Shown here piece after piece: positions 36,001 to 47,049 of a DNA stretch of 64,000 bases. The notes under the pieces are model-generated. The model had not been told where the DNA came from. It saw nothing but the letters and a program-made list of their open reading frames with translations, and did not search any database. The stretch comes from Lepidodermella squamata (lineage: Eukaryota > Gastrotricha). The position numbers and the translations under genes are program-made. Every line of letters begins with the position of its first letter. Position 1 is the stretch's first letter. The stretch spans positions 1 through 64,000 of the forward strand of contig JBLDXI010000028.1 of assembly GCA_047495785.1 (NCBI GenBank), in the 5' to 3' direction.

Positions 36001-38574
36001 TTATGTTATTCTGTTAAGCAATTGTCTTTGTTTTTAGGTCTGGCAACCTTCCACGTGCTCAAACTGGCTGTGTTTGAAAATTACGCGTTCCAGCAACGTG
36101 CCAGAAACACGACAGATGATAGACATCGGTAGGCCTCGAGGATGAAAAAAACAACCGGCGGAAGCAGCGCAATCAACGCTAGCATCGCAAATCGGCAAAG
36201 TACATGGCAGTTGCACCTGATGACTATGTCAACCGGCATGGAAGATCGAACAAGATCGAATCTAGCGCAACCTCGTACAGCTACAGCAGATACGCGCTGC
36301 GCGATGATACTGCGTTGCAACTTCGGTTCGAAAACCAACAATACCTCATGACTTTTAACATGAGCTGTGTGCTAATTCGGTGACCTGGTTAAAACTGATG
36401 ATTTTTGCAAATAAAATGTTGACCCGGCCTTAATAGAACGCTTACTATTCGCTAAATTGTAAACTGCTGCACTTGATGCGGGTACGAGAAAAGGAACCGC
36501 AACAAATAACTTCATCAGCGGGTCGGAAAAACGCAAACCGGAAAAATGTCTGACAATTAAAGCAGTCTTTTTGAGCTAGTAATGTAATGAGCATTGTGAT
36601 GTAAGCATTAACTGCTGGTCTATCATAAATGGCCCAAGGCTTAAAAAACAGTGCGTAAAAATGTTGGCGAGCAGTTTTTTCACCATATAGTAAAATTCTG
36701 TAGCATCTTACCACACAGTGTGAATCACGCCGAAAAGCGTAAAAAAAGGCGTCGATGGAGAGGATGATGACTGGACCGTACACGTGGATGCGCTTCACCG
36801 AAGTCCACGGTTTCACATGGGATGCGTCACGGCGAACTTGAGGTTAATGCCAACGTCATGGGAGAATTGGTGATGTTTCGCAACATCGGCCGCATAACCG
36901 TCCGAGACCGGCAAGGCTTCGAGCGGCGCGATGTTCGCCATGCAGAAATAGTCATTAGGTATGCTGGCGATGAGACGCCTCGTAAGTTACACATTTTGCC
37001 TCAAAACCGGATTCTCGCTGTATCTATGTTTTTATTCTTCGATGACTTACTATAGCCATGACGATTTGTGGCAACGAGCTTCTGGACCTGGCTGCGACGC
37101 AGTATCTAGCGGCCGTGAAATCGCTGAAATCTGATTTACATAACCCAGGCGTTGGTACGACAAGACTGCTCCCTAATCACTTGCGGGTGCACGCTATTCG
37201 CCCTTACTAACGATCGCAATGGCAGCCTGTCGGAACTGCCGGAACTGGCGCTGATCAACGTGACCGTGAGCAGATTGCCGCCGCCATCGCCGCCACCGAC
37301 CCGGCAATCGTACAGGACATGTTGGGAGCATTGCGTGGCCCCGTGTTCCACGTAGCCTATGGCGTGCCCGAAATGCGACGCCGCTATCGCACTCGCCGTC
37401 CAACTTTCGTCAAGGTACGCCAACCAGCAGCAAGTCGCAACGCTACAACAACCCCAGCAGCAACAACCAGCAGATCCTGCGCAACCGCAATTGCAAGCCG
37501 ACGTTGCTTCGCAGCAACCCGTGCAAGTTTCCGTGCCTGTCGCCCCCGCCGCCGCATCAGCAGCCGTGCCTGTCGCCAACGCTGGTGATGCCATTATCGA
37601 TGGTGATGACGTCGTAGGAGCTGGTCCAACGCTCAGCGTTGCTGCTATAGTTCGTCGCATACTAGCGACAGAGAGGAGCCGCCAAGTCGAATGCGCCGAA
37701 ACGCCGCAATGTTGCTACAACAGCAGCGGCGGCACTCTCGGATGTGCCATCGACAAGCAGCGCCGCGCCTCCTGCTCCGGCTGCGCTCCCTCCAGCGCCT
37801 AGTGCTCCCATGGTTCCGCCTGGCTCCGTCGCGGTCTCTGCAGCAGCATCAGCCGTCAACGATCGCTCATTGTCATCTTTTGTGCGCTTCGTCCGCGCTA
37901 ACGCAAGTAGTGGGAATTTCGCCAGCTCGACGTTCCCGTGCCTTTTGGCTCCACGAGAAGGCGGTTCCCGCTTGCGCCCGACCGACCAGCCACTGAGGGG
38001 CGTGCAGTTGGTGATGATAAACAAACAATAAAAGATAATAAACGAGAAGAGCGAGCGCGCGTTACGTGCTCGCAAACTAATACCTCAAGCGTGTGTAAAA
38101 TTTCTATGGTTGACTTGAGAAATCAATCATTTATTCTTGAGAAAAAACTTGCAATCAATGATATTCCGATACGATACCTATAATAAATATGTTAATAATA
38201 ACACAATTTTACCCAGTTTTATATTAATTTTCGACTCATATTGTAGGCATAAATTCGCTACTTGTTAACCGGAAGGGTTTGCCCATCAATTTAGCAAATT
38301 TCGTAGGCGCCTTCGCCGGGCGTGCGATCGCAATGGCAGCCTGTCGGCCGAGGACGCCCACACAAATGAAAAAGTAAACAAAATCCGCCTAAATAAAATC
38401 GCTAGATGCGACGGTCTATTAAAGACGTAAAGAATTATAGAGTTAAAGAAAGAAAGATATAAAGCTATAAAACAAACGGCGGGTGACTTACGAGAAGGCG
38501 GTTGTTTTTTTGAGCAGTGAAGGAGATGCCGAAGAGGCGACGTGTTCCGCCGCCGCCAACAGGTTCCGACTCAT
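24092..38574 (-). CDS. RASGRF: RasGRF-type Ras/Rho guanine nucleotide exchange factor
   Basis: Thirty-two exons, all phase-consistent, 1,611 aa: 38574-38492, 32168-32080, 32019-31679, 31620-31586, 31526-31446, 31376-31268, 31212-30878, 30821-30773, 30717-30478, 30415-30306, 30243-30039, 29981-29928, 29875-29803, 29626-29474, 29400-29345, 28803-28643, 28574-28503, 28441-28202, 28147-28100, 28038-27590, 27320-26866, 26799-26753, 26496-26410, 25981-25868, 25677-25541, 25483-25180, 25113-24981, 24927-24880, 24821-24750, 24692-24408, 24337-24269, 24193-24092. Domains: PH (about 58-185), coiled coil, IQ motif (KKAQSLLRGWLCRKRW, about 335-350), DH (about 375-577), second PH (about 590-750), REM (LTDFRLQTGDFLNVF, about 830-865), long Ser/Gln-rich linker, RasGEF (about 1375-1605, with VPYLGMYLQDLTLIDEG). 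It couples Ca2+/calmodulin to Ras and Rac activation at membranes. Exons 1 and 14 (weak acceptor) are least certain; introns 3 and 30 use GC donors. Confidence 0.92.
36643..36779. repeat. Dispersed duplicate block, copy 1
   Basis: About 137 bp nearly identical to 40081-40217, with shared strings such as ATGTTGGCGAGCAGTTTTTT and GGCGTCGATGGAGAGGATG. Small indels separate the copies. Same orientation, 3.4 kb apart. Confidence 0.8.
37211..37233 (+). repeat. 23-bp direct repeat, copy 1
   Basis: Begins CGATCGCAATGGCAGCCTGT; the same 23 bases recur at 38325-38347. The sequence between them is Gln/Ala-coding low complexity. Confidence 0.6.
37359..37802 (+). CDS. Unassigned Gln/Ala/Val-rich ORF in RasGRF intron 1
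   Basis: Frame of 147 codons with a CPKC pair at the start and then Gln-, Ala- and Val-rich sequence. Stops lie just upstream, so it is not part of a longer frame. It runs antisense to RasGRF within its intron. It could be a fragment of a repeat-family protein or a chance frame in CAG-rich DNA. Confidence 0.2.
   Translation: MACPKCDAAIALAVQLSSRYANQQQVATLQQPQQQQPADPAQPQLQADVASQQPVQVSVPVAPAAASAAVPVANAGDAIIDGDDVVGAGPTLSVAAIVRRILATERSRQVECAETPQCCYNSSGGTLGCAIDKQRRASCSGCAPSSA
38325..38347 (+). repeat. 23-bp direct repeat, copy 2
   Basis: Second copy of the 23-base string at 37211-37233, 1.1 kb away in the same orientation. Confidence 0.6.
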
Positions 38575-41508
38575 AGTGCGCCGACGAGTAAAAAGGTTCA
38601 GATCTACACTGCGATCTAGCGGTTGTGTTATTGTCGAATGCACTAAAATCACGTGATAGCCGGGCGGCAAAGTCACGAATACATCATGTTACAATCTATT
38701 AAGCGATTGTTGTTGTATGCCAGCAGCGCCGGTTGACTAGAAATAATTTCTATAAATTTTCCTAATAATAAAAAATGGAAACGATAGCAGTGCCTTTTTT
38801 ACAGAGAAAAACATGCGAATTTCGTGAGCGATTACAACTCAGTAATGCGATAACAGCTATGTAACCGCAAAACCTGTATAGCGAAATGAGCTCGCATAAC
38901 GGCGAATAATTATTACAATAATTTCTGATATACGAATGTCCACCTGTGATAGCAATCGTGTTCTTGTTATCGCTCACGTATCGACTTATCGCATTTAAGG
39001 GGAAAAGCGTTTAACCGTTGTTGGGTGGGTGTCCACTTCGGCACCCCACAAGGGTTGTAGAGGGTGTCGAAAAAACGCCTTTATAATGTAAGAGAGCTTT
39101 TCTAAATATAGGTGGAAAAAAACAAGCGCAAGAGACGACGATGCATTGCGCACATATGCGTGAGTTGTAGAATTGTTGTATAGAATGCAAAACACGATGT
39201 TGTAATAGTCGTATTAGGTATATTATAGTAGCCGTAGTAGAGCAGGGTGGCGTCGGCGTCGGCAGCAGCAGCAGCAGCAGATGTTCAAACTACGCGCAGC
39301 CACCCCAGTATCATAAAAAAAATGCCAACCATCATCGATGATGAAAACAACAGCAGTCAGCAGTCGGATGACTCAGTGGTAATTTCACATTTTTTCTGAT
39401 TACAGCAAAAGCAACAGCAGCAGCAGGGAATAAAAGGATCACGCCCAATTATTCAGTATTATAGGAAAGCGCGGGTGATTTAAAAAGAGCAAAAGTCTCC
39501 GCGGCGGTTGTAGTTAATGCGTGACGTGAAAAAAATCCCGATGGCGTGGAATCGAAATAGTTATTGACATGAGAGAGCCGGACGTGTGCGATGGAAATCA
39601 AAACAAGATAGATGCGTACTACCTGCGAAGCCGCCGGTCATCGGCTACTTGTCCTGTGTATTGTGTCTGCTTACTGCTTACTCATCGTGGTGCAGCATCA
39701 GCGCATTGTTTTATGAAAAATTGCGCACTAGTTTTGCGATAAGTTATAGCAATATCTAAAAAAACAATAAACGCACACAGTTGACAAGTGAGTGGATGGA
39801 TATTATCGCGATACGCCGCCGCCGTATAGGAGGGGAGGAGAGCGAGAGAGCCGCGCGGTGTCGAGCGGTGTCGCCGGCGGCGTGAATTAAAGTCAGCCGG
39901 CGATTCGGTCTATCCATCCATCCATGTGTGTCGTGTGCCGATGCAATCGCCATTTGCTGCGTTTTATAGATCTCTCGCTGCTATTATTCATCCATCACAT
40001 CAGCAATCACATGCTATGCGATAGATGGCCAATGTCCATCATCTGCCCGCGAGAGTGTTTGCTTTTCAGCCAACGCGCACAAAAAACAGCGCGTAAAAAT
40101 GTTGGCGAGCAGTTTTTTTTCACCATAGTAAAATTCTGTAGCATCTTACCACACACAGTGAATCACGCCGAAAAGCGTAAAAAAGGCGTCGATGGAGAGG
40201 ATGGATGACTGGACCGTGATTGATAGATCGATCGCGCGTTTTCTCGGCCTCCTCCCCGGCGCGGTGCCGAATGGAGTGTATATGCGAATGAGCTCGTGAC
40301 ATTATCAAATTTTCATGCCTACATTTGATTTTTTGTAAGAATTACGTATATGCGCCAAGTGGCCACAATCTCTTTACTTTTCGATCGAACGTGACCGACA
40401 TATAGCTAATTCGATTAGTTATTTTAGCGGCGCGTATTTCTTCATCCTGAAAACCGACAGCCGGGGATTTTCGCGGCACAGCACGTTGATACTTTTGCAT
40501 ATACGCAAAGGACCCCAACAAAAGTATTTGGGATTGCATGTCGCCTCACAACCTCATTTTATGGAATGGCTAACGCTGTTAAAAATAAGTAATTTGATTG
40601 TTACATTTGTGATTTGTGTTTTGCGGATTTATTTTCGCGTCTGCTGAGAGAGGATTCGCCAACATCCCAGTACTTATTTTTCGGAGGCGTCGGCATATGC
40701 CTATCATTGCCTGATTCCTTCCACATCATGATGGCGAGTGTGCAAAAATAAAAGATTTTATGCAAGGCGTTTGTTTTATTTTTCCATCCTTTTGAAAGGC
40801 GCCACAGGATAAAACAACATCGATCAAGAGGCCGCAGTGCGGTCTTCAACTTACCGAAGAATCCAGGTGACAGAGCCATAATAGTTAGCACTTGAAACTT
40901 CAAACCGCAGCGATATCCCCGGAGGAGTCACGATCATGACTCTACATGGCATGAGGCAATAACTCATGCTCAAACCACTTTTCTCCTCTATACTGCTGAA
41001 CTATGATGAAATATGATTATTTGGAACTTGATTACAAAATCAGATGCCAGTCGTTGACACCGTTGCAACTCAGTAGAAGCCGACTTGGTCCTTACTTACT
41101 GCAACAGCTCAAATCCTGCATGCTATTCTGCCTGAGCTATCCTGCATTAGAAAAAACTTGAAAATTGACAGTTGCGATGAGCGATAATAACATTATGAAG
41201 GATGAAGCTTGTACAATTGTACGGTTATTTGTTCGTGCAAAACCGGTCTATGACGACTTGTTGTCTAGCTGAATTTTCCGAATCCGTGATGAGTTTGCTC
41301 TTCACTGCAGCAGAAGCTAGCTAGCTATGCATCACGTAACCGACATTGATCAAACGATTTAAGCATACAAATGAGCGACAATTTTTATTATTTCGTTGGA
41401 TTGATACGAACAAAGAGTTGTTGCACAGACACAGTCGGCAGCAATATATACCTATATTTGACAGCGATTTAACTTGTTTTTGTAATCAATCAATCAATGA
41501 ATGCATTG
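38575..41508. other. Region between RasGRF 5' end and mS26 3' end
   Basis: Should contain the RasGRF promoter and leader. It has a (CAG)n-type tract near 39262-39280, ATCC repeats near 39903-39922 and copy 2 of the 137-bp block. No supported gene. A minus-strand AATAAA at 41379-41384 could serve mS26. Confidence 0.45.
40081..40217. repeat. Dispersed duplicate block, copy 2
   Basis: Direct copy of 36643-36779. The two copies bracket the proposed first exon of RasGRF. Function unknown; it may be part of an unclassified repeat family. Confidence 0.8.
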
Positions 41509-42487
41509 CTATGCCGGCGATTGAGAGGCACTGCTCGATTGTTGTTGCGAAAGTGGCGCCGCCGCCGCCGACGAGTTGAGGATCGACGCGAGCACCTCAT
41601 CTCGGCTGCTGCTTGACCCAGCTTCTGAACTAGTCGAACTAGTGCTTGAGTTGCTGTTGCTGCTGCTCATGACGGCGAGGTTGGCGACAATGGCGCCGTG
41701 GCGGTACACGTTGCCGACGTTGTCGACGGCGAAGTTGTAGTCGCGCGGCGCGTCCAGGGCCGCCTCGATCGCCGCCTCGACGCCGTCGCGCCCGATCAGC
41801 CCGCTCGCCTGCGCCGCCACCGCCACGACGTAGTCGTCGACGAGCGCCGCGTCGACGGCGAGGCGCGACTCGCGGTCCACGCGCGCCTTCAGCCGCCGCT
41901 GCCGCTCCGCCGCGTCCGCCTCCCGCGTCCATGCCAGCCGCGCCTCGGCCGCGCGCGTGTTCCACTCGGCGTTGGCGCGCTCGCCCGCCGCCAGCCGGTC
42001 GCGCGACGCCGCCGCCGTGTCGGCGAGGCGCCGCGAGTCGTCGACGCGCTCGCGGGCCGCGCCCTCGCTCACGCTCGCCTTCACCGCCTCGGCGATGCCG
42101 GCCAGCTGCGCGTTGTACGCCGCCAGCCGCGTCGCCAGCTCCGCCTGCAGCGCCGGCTCCAGCGGCCGCGGCTTCGGCACGCGGAACATCTTCGACGGCG
42201 ACGGCGCCACCCACGGCGGCTTCCGGAACCTGACAGCCAAAACACAACAACGCACCATTTAAATAATAATCGGTAATTCAATTCAAGTTCTATTGCATGG
42301 TATAAATCTGAACCGCTCCTAATGATTGAGTGTATCCAGAACAGAATTCTAGTAGTTTTACAATCTGCAGCACTTCTGCCAATGACGCGAAGAACGATGC
42401 CTTGATCTTAGACTACGTAGATTCTTAGCAAACCCCAAATAATGAGGCTGCATGAGACTGATGTAGGGTAACTCACCGTTTAGCCAT
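41509..42487 (-). CDS. MRPS26: Mitochondrial small ribosomal subunit protein mS26
   Basis: Two exons, 42487-42477 (11 nt: ATG GCT AAA CG) and 42229-41509, give 243 aa starting MAKRFRKPPWVAPSPSKMFR. GTGAGT donor and CTGTCAG acceptor keep phase. Family hallmarks are the N-terminal KPPW...SKMFRVP block, a long charged alpha-helix (about 45-150), and the conserved C-terminal motif LIGRDGVEAAIEAALDAPRD followed by YNFAV. It is a structural component of the mitoribosomal small subunit. The family is about 200 aa in mammals; here a Ser-rich tail of about 50 residues is added. Codon use is very GC-rich, which opens long meaningless frames on the other strand. No strong presequence is visible beyond the basic N-terminus. 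Confidence 0.93.
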
Positions 42488-43199
42488 GACAATCAACGCC
42501 GAACAATTCATTTCAGCTGACAGCCACCAACTTCTCGAATCAGATTTTGTATAAATGACACTCCTACAAAAAGTGAAAACAAATGAAACGGCAAATTATG
42601 CTTATGTTAGAATTGCCTTTGTGGCACATGTAAGACTTGTCATCAATCGTAGCTACTCATTACGCGACGATTTCAACTTTGCAGACCTTGGTAAAGCGCG
42701 TCAAGCGCATGCAGCAGGAGAGTCTTTTTGCGTTCTAAAAGAACGAAGCATTTTTTGTTGTTCTTTGTCAACTTTATCGCCCGATAGTCACAATATAAAA
42801 CATATCACTTTTGTAAGAAGAATCAGCAAACTTGAAACGATTCCTACGACCGAAAACATCAGTCTACTGTGGCCATACGTTACTCAATCAAGTGACAATG
42901 GATGTAAAAATCGCGAAAGAGATAATGGCAGACGTCTTCGGGCATAAAGCATCCCTAGAAGAGCTAGAACAGCTCAAAATGCAAGCGATTTTCTTCCTCT
43001 TTCCTATCTTTCTCTCTCAGGCCCTGCTGCTCGTAAGTCGCGTCATGTGATTTAATATTGTACGATTTAATATTGTACGATTGTACGATTCGGCGCAGTA
43101 TCCAGTCAGGTCGAGGGATGTCTAGGTAGATTAACCGCGTCAAACGCATGAGCGACGATTACTTCACCGGGATATAGACCGCAGGCATCTTAAACGCAC
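42488..43199. other. Region upstream of mS26, no supported gene
   Basis: A 130-codon plus-strand frame (42555-42947) and an overlapping frame with MDVKIAKEIMADVFGHKASL near 42898 are open, but I see neither a family nor splice partners. It borders the decayed retroelement and probably also carries the mS26 promoter. Confidence 0.35.
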
Positions 43200-43900
43200 C
43201 TGAGGAACACAATTTGCCGAACAACTAGCCGCCTATCATCTCAGCTTGGGGAGGCACCTTGCCAAAAATCAAGTTTCGGGACTGGTCGCCTCTAACCAGC
43301 AGAACGCGAGCGGCACTGTATCGCAACCCACACAGTTTATTTCTACGACTCACCTACTGCCGTTGACGAAAACTTCAATGCATACTACTTCTGTTTAGTT
43401 GGAGAAAAAATAGCCAAAACGCTGTCAACGCATGCTATGAAGTGTTGCAGCTGTAATAATCGGGCCTGATCTCCCTGATCAATGTAACCTCCATCCAGAA
43501 GACTGGAAAACCAGCGTTGTATCACCAATTCACAAGTCTGCCGAGAGCCAGCTGCCTGAAAACTACCGACCGATCTCGATCCTATCTGGCGGTCTGAAAC
43601 TCTTTGAAAGTTGCCTCGTTCAGCAACTGAAGCATGTCTGAACATTTTCTTGTCAAAATACCAGTTCGGCTATCGTATACATTACTCGACGGGCAGTTGT
43701 CTGATGTCACCCGCTGCATAGTGGCTAGGTTTATTGAATTACTCCAACGTTGGCCTAGGACCTGAAGCCCTGAGCATGTTCACGGATTATTCATCAAACC
43801 GTAGCCAGAGGGTGAAAGTCAGCAAGAATTTCTTGAATTCAATTGCTCGAGGCAAAGTCGCAAATCAGATCGAAAACTGCGAAAAGTGACGCCGGCCTAC
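43200..43900 (+). pseudogene. Decayed CR1-like reverse transcriptase fragment
   Basis: The frame near 43487-43640 reads PEDWKTSVVSPIHK, then LPENYRPISILSGGLKLFE, which is the RT fingers region of CR1/jockey elements. Near 43755-43850 another frame reads ALSMFTDYSSNRSQRVKVSK, matching the downstream YLxNRxQxV block. Stops and frameshifts separate them. It is a different family from the element at 22364-24055. Confidence 0.75.
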
Positions 43901-44683
43901 CCGCGGTCAATATCAATGGATCGCTGATTCAACCTCAGCAGTCAATAACTGCGTATTGCTTACCGGGGCAGTTAGTTACTCGAGAGTGCAAGTCCATAAC
44001 CGTCTCAGTTTCGTAGAACACCTGCAGATTGTCCATGCCATATGGCATAGCTAGCTGAATGAAAGCATATGAGAATGTACGCTAGAAGCATATAGAAGCA
44101 AAGAAGCATAGCGATGACGACGTTCTATACGGCTTAAGATAGAAGAAAGCTACAACAATTACGAGATGAGTTACCACCGAACAAGGGCTGTGTTCGGACG
44201 ATTTCAGTCAAACCGTTGAATTCTTCCCTTGCGCGAAATAAAACTTGTCTCTAGTACACTTGTCTCTAGCAGCCAAGATATTCACCGAAAACAACAGAGA
44301 CGACACAACACGAGGTTTGCCACACAAGTTTTTGCGCGGGTAAAGTCATGAACTTTACTTAACATACTTTTGTTTTATTAAGCTAAATATTATTATATTT
44401 GGTAAACAAATATTAACCAAATATTTCGTAACTATAGCAACGTCTTGGGTTTTCTTTGTTCATCGATTCTTTGTCGCGCTCTTGAAATCCGAACAGGAAT
44501 ATGTTTGCTTTCCAAATCATACAGTACCAAGATCAGAAGCTCTTTGATGCATGAATGAGGCGCAATTGAGCATAATTAAATTCAACATAATAGAATTTAA
44601 ATAACAGATGCCCTGTTATTAATCAATGTATGTAAACGTGAATCGTGAATGTCTAATTTTAGATTCGAAATAAATTTTTAGCA

Positions 44684-46052
44684 ATGGCTCGTTCAACTGG
44701 CACTCACGAAATCAATCTAGTAAGTTCTTTTGGTACAGATTGAAGCGTGAAAAAGAGTAATGTATGTTGTTACCAGACTGATAACAATTATCACATGGAG
44801 GCGAGGAGGAAGCAAACTCGCCTGAACAAGTATTGTGGCTGTGATGATAGCGCGGTAAGCCTAAAATAGTGTATGAAGTTAGATCTATTCATGATTACTC
44901 AACTAACTATTCAAAGACTGGGTATCTGCCATCGTTTGGTCGCACCCAAAATTGTGCGAAATCGGCAACAAATCCACACGTCGGTCGTACCGATCAGAAG
45001 GTCATCCTCAATGCGTGAGTTTAGACGTATTTCCAATTCATTTCTCCATTTTGTGCGGGCTTGAAGATATTTTTATTCCGCTGAGAGGCCAGTTGCCATT
45101 TGCTAAGTCTTCCTTTCCTATGTGTTGGTTTGTAGCAACGTACATTCGTTTGAAGGTTGGGAAGTTGAATGATATTATGATATTATATGGTAGCTTTATC
45201 ATTTTGATAATCACTGTATGGTTTTATACGGCACCTCTGTTTATACTTGATTAACACAAGAATTCCCGAATCTGAATCTTAGCACAAGACTACCCAAACG
45301 GGTTTGCAAAATTCGTTAATACAGTGGTGAAAATTCGAATAGATTTTGCTACCAACAAGACGCATCGTTACGTGTATCTGACGATCCCGCAAACCACTGC
45401 TACCGAATGGCGAAAAATATTGAGAAATACGAAATTGAACGCAAGCAATTTGTTTGCTCACAGGGCGCCAACGATGCTAACTATGCCTTGGATCCGCTCA
45501 AAGAAGATGCACAATGCAGCACCAGATAAGCTCTGGGTCACTATGCGCCACAAGGAAGCTAAACCTACTGCTGATGTTGCGGAGAATAATCGCCCTAGAC
45601 TTATGCATTTCAAAGTGTGAACAACTCTATCGCAATGCGTGACTTTTTCCCCTATGTGAAAGCGATAATACCTTGATTTTTTTACTTATCTTTGCTCGTT
45701 TTGCTTTGAAATCTCAAGAGGAATAAAGAGAATTAGAGATAGTAAATAAGGATGGGTATTTCTGTGTTGCTGACAATTGGTTTGATAGATTTTTGCTGTT
45801 TTCTTTCATCACAGATGGGGCCACCGAGATCCGTATTTCCTTCGCAAATATGACCAATCAGACAAAGGGCCTGTTCTTGATACGACGTGGCGAGAAATTC
45901 GCAACTCGATCGGCTTGACAAAAGTGCCTTCATTCAAGCCAGATCCGAAAGATACGAACGTTTTCGTGCCATCATTTGACGCAACTTTCGGCCGATCGTC
46001 GCACTACAAGCCATCTTATTCGTGGCAGAAAAGCGGCGGCTGCAATTGCTGA
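44684..46052 (+). CDS. Uncharacterised small gene with two possible 3' ends
   Basis: Exons 44684-44719, 44777-44854, 44917-45014, 45136-45155 and 45283-45620 join in phase to 189 aa starting MARSTGTHEINLTDNNYHM. AATAAA lies at 45722-45727. Alternatively exon 5 stops at 45451 (donor GTTTGC) and joins 45815-46052, also in phase, giving 212 aa with the tail WGHRDPYFLRKYDQ...GGCNC. The second tail has Trp/Tyr/Pro-rich spacing reminiscent of ciliary microtubule inner proteins, but I cannot assign a family. A Cys pair (YCGC) occurs near residue 32. No signal peptide or membrane segment. Confidence 0.6.
45722..45727 (+). promoter_or_regulatory. Possible polyadenylation signal for the short isoform
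   Basis: AATAAA about 100 bases after the stop at 45618-45620 and before the alternative last exon at 45815. Confidence 0.45.
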
Positions 46053-47049
46053 TTTGTTGGAAAAATGATCATCGTAAAATCAATCAAAATTGAACAGAAA
46101 ACGATCTGAACGAATGATGATGACGATGAAATTGTCGGTCTCACACTTGTTACATCCGTGCCGCAACCTTATTTTTGTATACCACAGCACTTTTTCTGTT
46201 GGCGAGCTTTCATTATACTTTTATACCAATTTGTTTCAGTGATCTTGGACGCATCTTGCCTTTAGTCCTTCACCTTTTGAATGAAGCAAAAATGGCGATA
46301 ACATCCTTATCGAAAGTGATTGATAGATTTATTTTTTCATTGTTACGAATCGTTATATTATAATATTTTATACTTTTTGATAAATCTTCTCCGCAAGTTG
46401 AATATAATAATATTATGAACAACACCAACAGCAGCAATATCTACACATACTTGATAGATCTTGACCATTAGGCACTAGCATATGAAGAATTATACAACAT
46501 TATTATTTTGCCCGATTTTTACTGTTTCAATCAGCCACAAGTTTTCGATGCGTAACACTTCGATCGATTGGCAATAAATCACTCTTTACCTGTTTTCTTT
46601 GTTGAAAATTACGGGTCGACACATACAGTAATGCATGAACTTATACGGTATAAATAACGATGATGATGCTGAAGAAATTAAAATGTCACCAGAAAATGAC
46701 AAGATTTGAGGCACAGATGAGGATTGACCGATAGAAGCATCTTCTCTTTAGTTCTTGTAGCCATGACTTGGTACTCTTGCGCCTGCTTATCGACGATGCT
46801 AATATGAAGTAGTCACGACTGCGTGTGAGCAAAGAATAGAAGAACTAGGTGAATCTACCGATGAATGGGTCGGAAGATATTTGAAAAAATATCAGATAAA
46901 ATAATATCTGGTTGATAAATTCATAACGAGGGTATAGATAGGATATAGAGTAGGATAATTATTAGAGTAAGTAAGTAGATGAGCTCGTATTCGAAGACTG
47001 AAGAGAGAAAGAGAGAGACGACAACACGAGATGAGTTGAGAGTACTTAT
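46053..47049. other. Convergent intergenic region
   Basis: AT-rich sequence between the 3' ends of the uncharacterised gene and the MTCL1-type gene. No coding frame is supported. It should contain both 3' UTRs. Confidence 0.45.

Larger units (their letters stand above)
32169..38491. other. First intron of RasGRF, repeat-bearing
   Basis: 6.3 kb. It contains degenerate frames near 32635-33150 (including FLPDTGA, which recalls a retropepsin motif but is isolated), a GC palindrome CGCGCCGCGGCGCG near 33220, a segment at 33439-33890 with GTGGTCCAA at one end and TTGGACCAC at the other, and one copy of a 137-bp duplicated block. No complete gene is visible. The first exon and this intron rest on frame agreement only. 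Confidence 0.5.

Noticed and set aside
41639-42276. Long Arg/Ala-rich open frames overlapping the mS26 exon
   Set aside because: They are other frames of a very GC-rich real exon; composition (Arg/Ala/Gly strings) and the absence of any motif mark them as shadows.
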